NCBI RefSeq assembly: GCF_042654365.1
Contig: NZ_JBHSGG010000048.1
Coordinates: 1 to 64,000, forward strand
DNA from: Coralloluteibacterium thermophilum
GTDB lineage: Bacteria > Pseudomonadota > Gammaproteobacteria > Xanthomonadales > Xanthomonadaceae
DNA: 64,000 bases
Direction: 5' to 3'
Shown in pieces: positions 26,818 to 34,059 of this stretch. Each line of letters starts with the position of its first letter. The first letter of the stretch is position 1. The notes under the pieces were generated by a model. It did not search any database. It saw only the letters and a list, made by a program, of their open reading frames with translations, and was not told the origin of the DNA. The position numbers were made by a program, and so were the translations under genes.

Positions 26818-26833
26818 GCGCGGCCGGCCGCGC
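26818..26833. repeat. Perfect 16-bp palindrome between convergent genes
   Basis: The palindrome GCGCGGCCGGCCGCGC begins directly after the MacB-like permease stop, in a 57-bp gap before the convergent TVP38-like gene. It may end transcription from either side; no U-run is present. Confidence 0.45.
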
Positions 26834-26874
26834 CAGCGATCCCGGCGCGCCGTCCCGGAGGGGCGCGGCGCCCT

Positions 26875-27510
26875 TCAGTCGCCGGTACGGCCGCGCCGGC
26901 GACGCCAGACGAAGAGCGCGGCGCTGACGAACAGCAGCACCGCCACGGCGCCGGCGCCGACGCCGACGTCGCGTTCCAGCAGCGACTCGCCCAGGACCAC
27001 GAAGGCGGTGGCGTAGACCCCGGTGATGGCCGCGGAGACGCCGAAGTAGATCGGGAAGGGCACGCCCGCCAGGCCCAGCAGGTAGTGCTTGATGAACAGC
27101 GGCACGCCGGGCGCGAGCTTGACCAGGATGGTGAAGCGCAGGGCGCCCTCGCCGCCGAAGTCGGGGACCGAGTAGCGGGTGCGCGCGAGCAGGCTCTCCA
27201 GCCAGGGCCGCAGCCCGCCGTGCGCGATCCAGTAGCTGAGGATCAGGTTGAGCGCCAGCGCGACCGCGGAGCCCAGCAGGCCGATGCGGATGCCGAAGGT
27301 GGCGCCGGCCATGACGAAGAACGGCGTGACCGGCACGCCCAGCGCGGGCAGCACCGCCATCGCGAGGAAGAACGGGACCACGCCGGCGTCCTCGCGCCAG
27401 GCGGCGAAGGCCTCGGGGTCCCACAGCAGCCAGCCCGCCGCGGCCGCGGTCGCCACGAACAGGACGAGCGGCAGCAGGCGAAGCAGGGGCGAGGGCGGGT
27501 GCGATGCCAT
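26875..27510 (-). CDS. TVP38/TMEM64 (DedA-related, VTT-domain) membrane protein
   Basis: The 211-residue protein has five to six membrane helices and the VTT-domain features FFVMAGATFGIRIGLLGSAVAL, the re-entrant-loop motif KLAPGVPLFIKHYLLGLAGVPFPIYFG, and a basic tail (WRRRRGR). Family members are linked to phospholipid scrambling or flippase activity and membrane homeostasis; a specific role cannot be read here. ATG 27510 lies 4 bp past the TerC-CBS stop with AGGAG 8 nt upstream, so the two genes are probably co-translated. Confidence 0.88.
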   Translation of the reverse strand: MASHPPSPLLRLLPLVLFVATAAAAGWLLWDPEAFAAWREDAGVVPFFLAMAVLPALGVPVTPFFVMAGATFGIRIGLLGSAVALALNLILSYWIAHGGLRPWLESLLARTRYSVPDFGGEGALRFTILVKLAPGVPLFIKHYLLGLAGVPFPIYFGVSAAITGVYATAFVVLGESLLERDVGVGAGAVAVLLFVSAALFVWRRRRGRTGD

Positions 27511-27514
27511 GCCG

Positions 27515-29083
27515 TCAGCTCCTCCCCATCGCGGGCTGCAGGGGCGCGGCGCGCACCTCGACGACGCGCGGCCCCTGCATCTGCGTGACCTCCAGGCGCC
27601 AGCCGTCGTGCTCGATGGCGTCGCCCGTCTCCGGCACGCGGTCGAGGTGGTAGATCAGCAGGCCCGCCAGCGTGTTGTACTCGGCATCGACATCGAGCCC
27701 GAAGCCTAGCAGGTGCGCCGCGGCGGAGGCGGGCATGCCGCCGTCGAGGCGCCAGCCGCCGCCCTCCTCGCGCGTGGCGATGCGGTCGGGATCGCGGGTG
27801 TCGGCGAGGTCGCCGACGATCGCGGCGAGCACGTCGCTGGCTGTGACCACGCCCTCGACGCTGCCGTACTCGTCGAGCACCAGGGCCATGGGAATGGGGT
27901 GCCGCTTGAGGTCCTGCAGGACGCGCAGCGCGCTCGCGCCCTCGTGCACCACGAGCGGCGCGGCCACCGCCCCCGCGAGGTCGAGGTCGCCGCCGTCCAG
28001 GAGCTGGCGGAGCAGGGTGCGCGCCTCGACCACGCCCTCGAAGCGGTCGAGTTCGCCGTGCGCGACCGGCAGGCGGCTGTGCGGCGCGGCCCGCAGTGCG
28101 GCGATGAGGTCCTCGCGCGGGTCGTCGAGGTCGAGCCAGACGATGTCCGGGCGCGGCGTCATCAGCCACTCCACCGGCTTGTCGGCGAAACCGAGCACGT
28201 TGTAGACCATGGCGCGCTCGGTCGCCTCGAAGGCGGGCGCCTGGTCCGCCTCTGCGGGCGTCCCGCCGGCCTCGCGCTCCGGCGCCGTCGCCTCGACGGC
28301 GCCGCCGCCACCGCCGCCGAGCAGCTTGAGGACCGCCTCGGCGGTGCGCTCGCGCATGGGCCGCGCGGCCGCGCGCTTCTCGCGGTTGCGCAGCGCCAGC
28401 TGGTTGAACGCCTCGATCAGGACGGAGAAGCCGATCGCGGCGTACAGGTAGCCCTTGGGCAGGTGGAAGCCGAAGCCCTCCGCCAGCAGGCTCATGCCGA
28501 TCATCAGCAGGAAGCCCAGGCACAGCATCACCACCGTCGGGTGGGCGTTGACGAAGCGGGTCAACGGCTTGCTCGCGATGATCATCACCGTCATCGCCAC
28601 GACCACCGCGATGTACATGATCGACAGGTGCTCGACCATGCCGACCGCGGTGATGACCGAGTCCAGCGAGAACACCGCGTCCAGCACCACGATCTGCGTC
28701 ACCACCACGCCGAAGCTCGCGAAGCCTGCGCTGGCGCGGCCGTGGTCGCCGCCTTCGAGACGCGCATGCAGCTCCATGGTCGCCTTGGCGAGCAGGAAGG
28801 CGCCGCCCATGATGAGGATGAGGTCCCGGCCCGAGAACGCGTGGTCGAACACCGCGAACAGCGGGTCGGTCAGGTGCATGATCCAGGACAGGAAGGCCAG
28901 CAGGACCAGGCGCATCGCCAGCGCCAGCGACAGGCCGATGATGCGGGCGCGGTCGCGCTGCTCCGGGGGCAGCTTGTCGGCCAGGATGGCGATGAAGACC
29001 AGGTTGTCGATGCCGAGGATGATCTCGAGCACGATCAGCGTGGCCAGGCCCATCCAGGCGGTGGGATCTGCGATCCAGTCCAT
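27515..29083 (-). CDS. TerC-family membrane protein with CBS and CorC/HlyC domains (YoaE/YegH-like)
   Basis: The 522-residue protein combines a TerC membrane domain (residues ~1-230) with VLEIILGIDNLVFIAILADKLP and LDAVFSLDSVITAVGM, where the acidic Glu/Asp-Asn motifs are thought to bind metal. A linker follows, then a CBS pair (~285-415, with MTPRPDIVWLDLDD and PIPMALVLDEYGSVEGVVT) and a C-terminal CorC/HlyC domain. Related proteins are tied to metal (Mn) export or metalation of exported enzymes; the exact ion is uncertain. Confidence 0.9.
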   Translation of the reverse strand: MDWIADPTAWMGLATLIVLEIILGIDNLVFIAILADKLPPEQRDRARIIGLSLALAMRLVLLAFLSWIMHLTDPLFAVFDHAFSGRDLILIMGGAFLLAKATMELHARLEGGDHGRASAGFASFGVVVTQIVVLDAVFSLDSVITAVGMVEHLSIMYIAVVVAMTVMIIASKPLTRFVNAHPTVVMLCLGFLLMIGMSLLAEGFGFHLPKGYLYAAIGFSVLIEAFNQLALRNREKRAAARPMRERTAEAVLKLLGGGGGGAVEATAPEREAGGTPAEADQAPAFEATERAMVYNVLGFADKPVEWLMTPRPDIVWLDLDDPREDLIAALRAAPHSRLPVAHGELDRFEGVVEARTLLRQLLDGGDLDLAGAVAAPLVVHEGASALRVLQDLKRHPIPMALVLDEYGSVEGVVTASDVLAAIVGDLADTRDPDRIATREEGGGWRLDGGMPASAAAHLLGFGLDVDAEYNTLAGLLIYHLDRVPETGDAIEHDGWRLEVTQMQGPRVVEVRAAPLQPAMGRS

Positions 29084-29329
29084 GGCTCAGCGAGGATGCG
29101 CGGCCGTCCGGCACGCGCGCGTGAGGCGGCAGCGGCCGGCCGCGCGGCGGGCGGCTGCGGAAAGGGGGAGGGGAGGGCGCCGGCGGGGCGCGGATGCGGC
29201 GGAGGGACGCGGCGGACCTGGAGGTTCCGCTTGCGCCGGATCCGGATCGGAAGCGGGCATGCCCACAAGCATACGCGAAGCCGTCGGGCGGCCGTTATCC
29301 TCGGCGGTCCGTTCCGCTGGAAGCCGCCC
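29084..29329. other. Divergent intergenic region with a nested palindrome
   Basis: The 246-bp gap between the divergent TerC-CBS and isoaspartyl-peptidase genes must hold both promoters. A hairpin at 29227-29256 pairs CCGCTT with AAGCGG around the perfect inner palindrome CCGGATCCGG, a possible operator. No clear -35/-10 pair stands out. Confidence 0.35.
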
Positions 29330-30322
29330 ATGTCCCGACTCCTCGTCCTGTTCGCCGCCGCGCTCGCGGCCGCCTCCGTCGCCGCCGCCGAGCGCCCGGT
29401 CGCGCTGGCCATCCACGGTGGCGCCGGAACGATGTCCCGCGAGGCGCTGACGCCCGAGGCGGAAGCGGCGATCCGCGCCGACCTCGACCGTGCGCTGGAT
29501 GCCGGCCACGCCGTCCTCGCCCGCGGCGGCAGCGCCCTGGACGCGGTGGAAGCCGCGGTCACCATCCTCGAGGACTCGCCGCACTTCAACGCCGGCCGCG
29601 GGTCGGTGTTCACCGCGGACGGCCGCAACGAGCTCGACGCCTCGATCATGGACGGCGCCACCCTGGACGCCGGTGCGGTCGCCGGACTGCGGCGGGTGAA
29701 GAACCCGCTGTCGCTGGCGCGCGCGGTGATGGAGAAGTCCCCGCACGTGATGCTGATCGGCGAGGGCGCCGAGGCCTTCGGCGAGAGCGTCGGCACGACC
29801 TTCGTGGATCCGTCCTACTTCCGCACCGAGGAGCGCTGGCGCCAGCTCGAGGCGGCGCAGGAGAAGGCGCGCACCCAGGCCCACGTGCCGCTGCCGGCCA
29901 GCGCCTACTTCGGCACGGTCGGCGCGGTGGCCCTGGACGCCGAGGGCCGGCTGGCGGCGGCGACCTCCACCGGCGGCATGACCAACAAGCGCTGGGGCCG
30001 GGTCGGCGACGCGCCGGTCATCGGTGCCGGCACCTACGCCAACGCGCACTGCGCGGTCTCGGCCACCGGCTGGGGCGAGTACTTCATCCGCCTGGCCGTG
30101 GCCCACGACATCTGCGCGCGCGCGGAGTACCTCGGCGTGAGCGTGGCCGACGCCGCCGACGAGGTGGTGATGCGCCGCGTGTCCGCGCTCGGCGGCGACG
30201 GCGGCGTGATCACGCTGGACGCGCAGGGGCGCGTCGGCCTGCCGTTCAACACCAGCGGCATGTACCGCGGCTGGGTGGCCGCGGACGGCAGCCGCGGCAC
30301 CGCGATCTTCCGGGAGGAGTAG
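29330..30322 (+). CDS. Isoaspartyl peptidase/L-asparaginase (Ntn hydrolase, IaaA-type)
   Basis: The enzyme cleaves beta-aspartyl dipeptides and asparagine. It has 330 residues: a probable signal peptide (MSRLLVLFAAALAAASVAAA), the N-terminal motifs AIHGGAGT and FNAGRGSVFT, and the autocleavage site YFGTVGAVALD, where Thr becomes the N-terminal nucleophile of the beta subunit. STGGMTNKRWGRVGDAPVIGAGTYAN is spread over the substrate-binding part. The leader suggests a periplasmic or secreted enzyme, unlike cytoplasmic E. coli IaaA. Confidence 0.93.
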   Translation: MSRLLVLFAAALAAASVAAAERPVALAIHGGAGTMSREALTPEAEAAIRADLDRALDAGHAVLARGGSALDAVEAAVTILEDSPHFNAGRGSVFTADGRNELDASIMDGATLDAGAVAGLRRVKNPLSLARAVMEKSPHVMLIGEGAEAFGESVGTTFVDPSYFRTEERWRQLEAAQEKARTQAHVPLPASAYFGTVGAVALDAEGRLAAATSTGGMTNKRWGRVGDAPVIGAGTYANAHCAVSATGWGEYFIRLAVAHDICARAEYLGVSVADAADEVVMRRVSALGGDGGVITLDAQGRVGLPFNTSGMYRGWVAADGSRGTAIFREE

Positions 30323-30489
30323 GCGCCGCCCGGCGGGCGCGTCCGGGGCATGGGGCCCGGGCGCGTTGCGCCTGCGCTCCTAGGGTACGCCCCGGGTTTC
30401 GCTGCGCCGGAGGGCGGCCGAGACTGCCCGCATCGTCCTTCCCGGGACATGAAGCGCGGACCGGTTTCCGCGCACATGCGGAGAGCACC

Positions 30490-31194
30490 GTGACCGCCAT
30501 CTCGTCCGTTTCCAACGCCACCGTCGCGCCCGCGCAGGACGCCGGACGCACCCACCACATCAGCTGGGGCGACACCCTGTCGCAGATCGCCCGCGACAAC
30601 GGGACGACCGTCGCGGCGCTGATGGCGGCCAACCCGCAGATCAAGAACCCCGACCTGATCTACGCCGGCGACACCCTGGTCATCCCGTCGGGCGGTGGCG
30701 GTGGCGGCGGTACCGGCGGCAGCGCCGGCGTGTCCGGCGCGGGCGCGGTCTCCACGACCGGCGGCGCCAACGGCAACAACGCCGCCGACATCGCGCGGCA
30801 GTTCATCGGGCGCAACGCCGGCGAGCTCAAGCACAGCGACGAGCTGCCCATGCAGAGCTGGGTGCCGAACAACGTCAACTGCGCCAACTTCGTCTCGGCG
30901 GTGCTGCAGAAGGCCGGCATGATCGACGCCAGCCAGGCCAGCGCCTCCGTCGCCCAGCTCAACAGCAACCTGCGCGGCGCCGGCTGGACCGAGGTCTCGC
31001 TGCAGAACGCGCAGCCCGGCGACGTGGTGGTCATGAAGAACAGCCGCCAGTCGCACGTGGTGCTGTTCGCGGGCTTCGACGGCAACGGCAAGCCGCAGTT
31101 CATCGGCTCGAACAACGTGAACCCCGACGGCTCCCAGCGCATCAGCTGGGGCGGCGCGTCCGGCGACTACCGCATCCTGACCCCGCCGCGCTGA
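30490..31194 (+). CDS. LysM domain plus CHAP/NlpC-like amidase-fold protein
   Basis: The 234-residue protein starts at GTG 30490, 6 nt after GGAG. Residues ~22-67 form a LysM peptidoglycan-binding motif (HHISWGDTLSQIARDNGTT through AGDTLVIPS). A Gly/Ser linker and a papain-fold domain follow, with candidate Cys131 (VNCANFVSAVL) and His189 (SHVVLF) in the pattern of CHAP/NlpC-P60 hydrolases. No signal peptide is visible, so export by another route, or a lysis or effector-like role, is possible. It stands alone between the peptidase gene and a hairpin-rich gap. Confidence 0.82.
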   Translation: MTAISSVSNATVAPAQDAGRTHHISWGDTLSQIARDNGTTVAALMAANPQIKNPDLIYAGDTLVIPSGGGGGGGTGGSAGVSGAGAVSTTGGANGNNAADIARQFIGRNAGELKHSDELPMQSWVPNNVNCANFVSAVLQKAGMIDASQASASVAQLNSNLRGAGWTEVSLQNAQPGDVVVMKNSRQSHVVLFAGFDGNGKPQFIGSNNVNPDGSQRISWGGASGDYRILTPPR

Positions 31195-31205
31195 GCGCGT
31201 CTCGG

Positions 31206-31258
31206 GGAGTGAGCAGGAACGGGGCGTCGATGCCCGTTCCTTCTGCCCGCTCACCCCA
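31206..31258 (+). terminator. Stem-loop after the LysM gene
   Basis: The inner stem AGGAACGGG/CCCGTTCCT and outer stem GGG-GTGAG/CTCACCCC form a long hairpin 12 bp after the stop. It lacks a U-run. The GAGTGAG edge resembles the dispersed GAGTGA palindromes of this window. Confidence 0.55.
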
Positions 31259-31547
31259 CTTCTAACGTCCACCCCGGCTTCAGCGCCCATCCCGGTCGCG
31301 GGGTGGCGCTGCGTCGTCGTGCCGGGTATAGGCCGCGTCGCCGTACCGGCAGGCGCGACAGAGCGCCGCGCGTCCCGCCTGCCCCGGCACCGCATGCCCG
31401 CGCATGCCAGATCGACGAGCCGGCGCGAGGTCCTGCGTCTCCGGGGCCGTGCGATGCGGATGGAAGCGCACGCCATCGTCGGCGCGCGTGGCGCGTTGGC
31501 TGCGCCCGCAGGCTCCTTGAGCGGACGTGGGCGAGGAGCGAGGGATC

Positions 31548-31605
31548 AGGAGTGGGGGACGCAGGGAAGCGCGAAGGCCCAGGCCCGTGCTCGTCCCCCG
31601 CTCCT
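31548..31605 (-). terminator. Inverted repeat downstream of the small secreted-protein gene
   Basis: AGGAGTGGGGGACG at 31548-31561 pairs with CGTCCCCCGCTCCT at 31592-31605 (13 of 14 bases) around a 30-nt loop. It lies 20 bp past the stop of the minus-strand gene and is related in sequence to the other AGGAGCG-containing intergenic palindromes. Confidence 0.5.
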
Positions 31606-31625
31606 CTTCGGTCGCGCCTGCGCTC

Positions 31626-32066
31626 TCAGAAGCCGAACAGCGCGCGCGGCGCCGCATGTTCCTGCGGCCAGTCCAGCCAGATGACGTCGGTGGGGCCGAC
31701 GGCGTGGTCGACGACGGTCCAGGTGTCGGCGTCCTTGCGCAGCAGGGCGACGTAGGCGTCGGAGATGCCGCCCTCGGCGGCCGCCTCGGCGTACGGAGTG
31801 TTCTCGAGCGTCAGCGGGCCGCCGTCGATGCCGCGCATCTTGCCCAGCAGGAACACCCACGGGCCCAGCCGGTCGAGCGTCTCGACCTCGATCTGGATGA
31901 CTTGGTCGAGGTCCTGCTCCGCCGGCGCCTTGGCGATGCCGACGAGGGTGTCGAACTCGGCGTCGCCGGGCCGGATCGGTTGCGGGGTGGTCTGGGCGAA
32001 GGTGACGTTCATGACGGTTCCTAGGACGAGTGCGGTCAGCAGGCGAAGAAGGGCAGGGCGAGGCAT
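31626..32066 (-). CDS. Small secreted protein of unknown function
   Basis: I do not recognise this family. The 146-residue product has a probable signal peptide with cleavage after about residue 25 (LTALVLGTVMNVTFA, then QTTPQPIRPGD). The mature part reads as a small alpha/beta domain with LDQVIQIEVETLDRLGPWVFLLGKM and ends TDVIWLDWPQEHAAPRALFGF. GGGAG lies 5 nt before ATG 32066. Its pattern (a leader, then a compact domain mentioning a stressed variable such as DAYVALLRKDADTWTVVDH) suggests a periplasmic SnoaL/NTF2-like or similar fold, but this is weak. It is transcribed away from the frameshifted AIM24 gene's stop. Confidence 0.6.
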   Translation of the reverse strand: MPRPALLRLLTALVLGTVMNVTFAQTTPQPIRPGDAEFDTLVGIAKAPAEQDLDQVIQIEVETLDRLGPWVFLLGKMRGIDGGPLTLENTPYAEAAAEGGISDAYVALLRKDADTWTVVDHAVGPTDVIWLDWPQEHAAPRALFGF

Positions 32067-32131
32067 GGCGGCTCCCGGGGGCGGCTCGGCGGCACCATCG
32101 CAGGCCGGTGCTTAGTGCAGGGTGACGGGCG

Positions 32132-33132
32132 TCAGAAGCCGCGGTCGCCGCCGAGCATATCGCCGAGTCCGCCCAGGACCGAGCCCTCGCCGCGGCGCTG
32201 GCCTCCGCCCTGCGGCGCGGCCATGAACATCCGGCCCGCCAGCCGCGAGAACGGCAGCGACTGCAGCCAGACCCGGCCGGGGCCGGTCAGCGTCGCGAGG
32301 AAGATGCCCTCGCCCCCGAACAGCATCGACTTGACGCCGCCGACGCTGCGGACGTCCATGTCGACGCCGTCGGTGTAGGCCACCACGCAGCCGGTATCCA
32401 CGTCGAGTCGCTCCCCCGCGCGCAGCTCGCGCTCGACCACGGTGCCGCCCGCGTGCACGAACACCAGGCCGTCGCCTTCCAGTTTCTGCATGACGAAGCC
32501 CTCGCCGCCGAACAGCGCGGTGAGGACCTTGCGCTGGAAGTGCACGCCGATGGAGACGCCCCGGGCGGCGCACAGGAAGCTGTCCTTCTGGCAGATCACG
32601 CGTCCACCGAAGTTGGCGAGGGTCAGCGGCACGATGGTGCCCGGGTAGGGCGCGGCGAAGGCGACCCGGGCCTTGCCCTGGCCCGCGTGGGTGAACACGG
32701 TGGTGAACAGGCTTTCGCCGGTGATCACGCGCTTGCCGGCGCCCACCAGCCTGTCGAGGAAGCCGACCCGGCCATCGCGGCCGTCGCCGAAGATGGTCTC
32801 CATGCCGATCGCGGGTCCTTGTACATCAGCGCGCCGGCCTCGGCGACCGCGCTCTCGCCCGGGTCGAGCTCGATCTCGACGAACTGCATGTCCTGTCCGT
32901 AGACGGTGTACTCGACGACGTCGCTGCGCTGCACGACCGACAGCGGCGGCGGCGCGGTGGCCGCGGGAAGCGCTTCGCCGGTCAGCTCGGCGCAGGCGGC
33001 GATCGGCACCCACTCGGCGAAGCCGGCCCGCCAGCAGTGGCCGGCCGGGTTGGCGCGGGCGCGTGCGGCCGCCGCGGCCTGGTCCAGCGGACCCTCCTGG
33101 CGGCCGTCGTAGCTCAGGTACCACTGGTGCAT
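32132..33132 (-). pseudogene. GYF_2-AIM24 (TIGR00266-type) gene with a -1 frameshift
   Basis: The gene begins at ATG 33132 with MHQWYLSYDGRQEGPLDQAA, a GYF_2/DUF4339 domain, and continues into AIM24 as VEYTVYGQDMQFVEIELDPGESAVAEAGALMYKD. At about 32813-32815 the homologous reading moves by one base: after AAG GAC CC the expected frame continues GCG ATC GGC ATG GAG (AIGMETIFGDG). The rest, to the stop at 32132, is a normal AIM24 half ending in a Gly-rich tail. One missing base (CCGGCG read as CCGCG) explains it. It may be a sequencing error, a true pseudogene, or two polypeptides, since ATG 32803 could restart translation. AIM24-type proteins are of unclear function. Confidence 0.8.
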
Positions 33133-33205
33133 GCGGATCGTTCCTGCGGGAAGGGGAGCGGCGTCCAGATGCGCGCGCGCCGTGCCGCGGCGCGCGTGCG
33201 GGAAG

Positions 33206-33889
33206 TCAGGCCGGCGGCGGCAGGTCGAGCTGGGCGTGGATCGCCGCGCGGGTCTCCGGCGCCAGGCCGACGCCCTCCGCCAGCCGATCGAGCCAGGCGC
33301 GCTCCGCCGCGGTGTCCACGCGGATCGCCACGAGCGCCGCCGCGTACAGGTCCGGACCGAGGCCGTCGCGTGCGGTGGCCAGCAGGCGCTCCAGGGGCAG
33401 CGGGTGGTCGAGTTCGCGTTCGAGCACGGCGAGCGTGTCCGTGTCGAGGCCGGCGTCGCGCGCGCGGCCGAGGATGGCCGCGCGTTCCTCGCTGTCGATC
33501 AGGCCGTCCGCGTGCGCGGCGGCGATCATCGCGCGCACGAGCGTCAGTGCGTCCTGCTGCGCGGGCGTGGGCGCGGCGCCGGTCGGGCGTGGCGGCGGAG
33601 GCGGCGTCGCGCCCGCGCCCGGTGGCGGCGGCGGGACGGTCCCGGGCACCGGCGCGGCCGGGGTCGCTCCCGGCTGCTGCTGCCGGGAGTGCTCCCAGGC
33701 CGCGTAGGCCACGCCGAGCAGACCGACGCCGACCGCCGCCTTGTTCAGGCCCTTGCCGCCGCCGAGCAGGCCGCCCAGCGCCCCCGCGCCGCGCGGGGCG
33801 TGACGGTGCTTGCCGCCGTGCTTGCGGCCGTAGCCGCCGCCGAGGGCGTCGCCGAACATCTGGCCGAGAAGGCGCTGGGGATCGAACAC
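33206..33889 (-). CDS. DUF533/TerB-like protein (YebE family)
   Basis: From GTG 33889, with GGAG 7 nt upstream, the product has 227 residues starting (M)FDPQRLLGQMFGDALGGG. The order is a Gly-rich basic start (GRKHGGKHRHAPRG), one membrane-like helix (KAAVGVGLLGVAYAAWEH), a Pro-rich linker, and a C-terminal TerB-like helical domain (LVRAMIAAAHADGLIDSEERAAIL), an acidic metal-binding-like motif. The family is widespread but of unknown function. Longer in-frame starts upstream have no family-like sequence and no ribosome site. Confidence 0.82.
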   Translation of the reverse strand: MFDPQRLLGQMFGDALGGGYGRKHGGKHRHAPRGAGALGGLLGGGKGLNKAAVGVGLLGVAYAAWEHSRQQQPGATPAAPVPGTVPPPPPGAGATPPPPPRPTGAAPTPAQQDALTLVRAMIAAAHADGLIDSEERAAILGRARDAGLDTDTLAVLERELDHPLPLERLLATARDGLGPDLYAAALVAIRVDTAAERAWLDRLAEGVGLAPETRAAIHAQLDLPPPA

Positions 33890-33919
33890 GGGCGGTCTCC
33901 GGAAGGCCGGCAGGGGGCC

Positions 33920-33955
33920 GGTGCCCGCACCGCCCGCTGGCGGTGCGGCGGCACC
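33920..33955. repeat. Strong hairpin between divergent DUF533 and gcvPB genes
   Basis: GGTGCC-CGCACCGCC and GGCGGTGCG-GC-GGCACC pair around a CGCT loop with one 2-nt bulge. Because both flanking genes point away, it is not a simple terminator; it may be an operator or a 5'-leader structure. I could not recognise a glycine riboswitch in this region. Confidence 0.45.
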
Positions 33956-34059
33956 ATGCCTGAAGCCGCGTTTCCTTTTCGTAATCCGCGGAGGCGGGCG
34001 CGCCTGTGGCAAAATCCCGCGTTCATCCCGGCCCGCGGGCCACGAAAGAACGACCGCCC

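Larger units (their letters stand above)
31195..31625. other. 431-bp intergenic region with two hairpins, no gene seen
   Basis: This space lies between the convergent LysM gene and a small secreted-protein gene. It holds one stem-loop at each end, described separately. The middle has short open frames on both strands that are Arg/Ala-rich, have no ribosome sites and look like nothing known. I see no tRNA or structured RNA I can name. Confidence 0.5.

Noticed and set aside
31280..31657. A 125-codon minus-strand frame in the LysM/secreted-protein gap
   Set aside because: Composition is Arg/Ala-rich, it overlaps hairpins and the real secreted-protein gene, and it lacks a ribosome site and recognisable domain.
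32805..32825. Programmed -1 frameshift in the AIM24 gene
   Set aside because: No X XXY YYZ slippery heptamer and no clear downstream pseudoknot; a single missing base is the simpler reading.
33890..34059. Glycine riboswitch upstream of gcvPB
   Set aside because: The region is short, has one long hairpin only, and lacks the tandem aptamer core I would expect.
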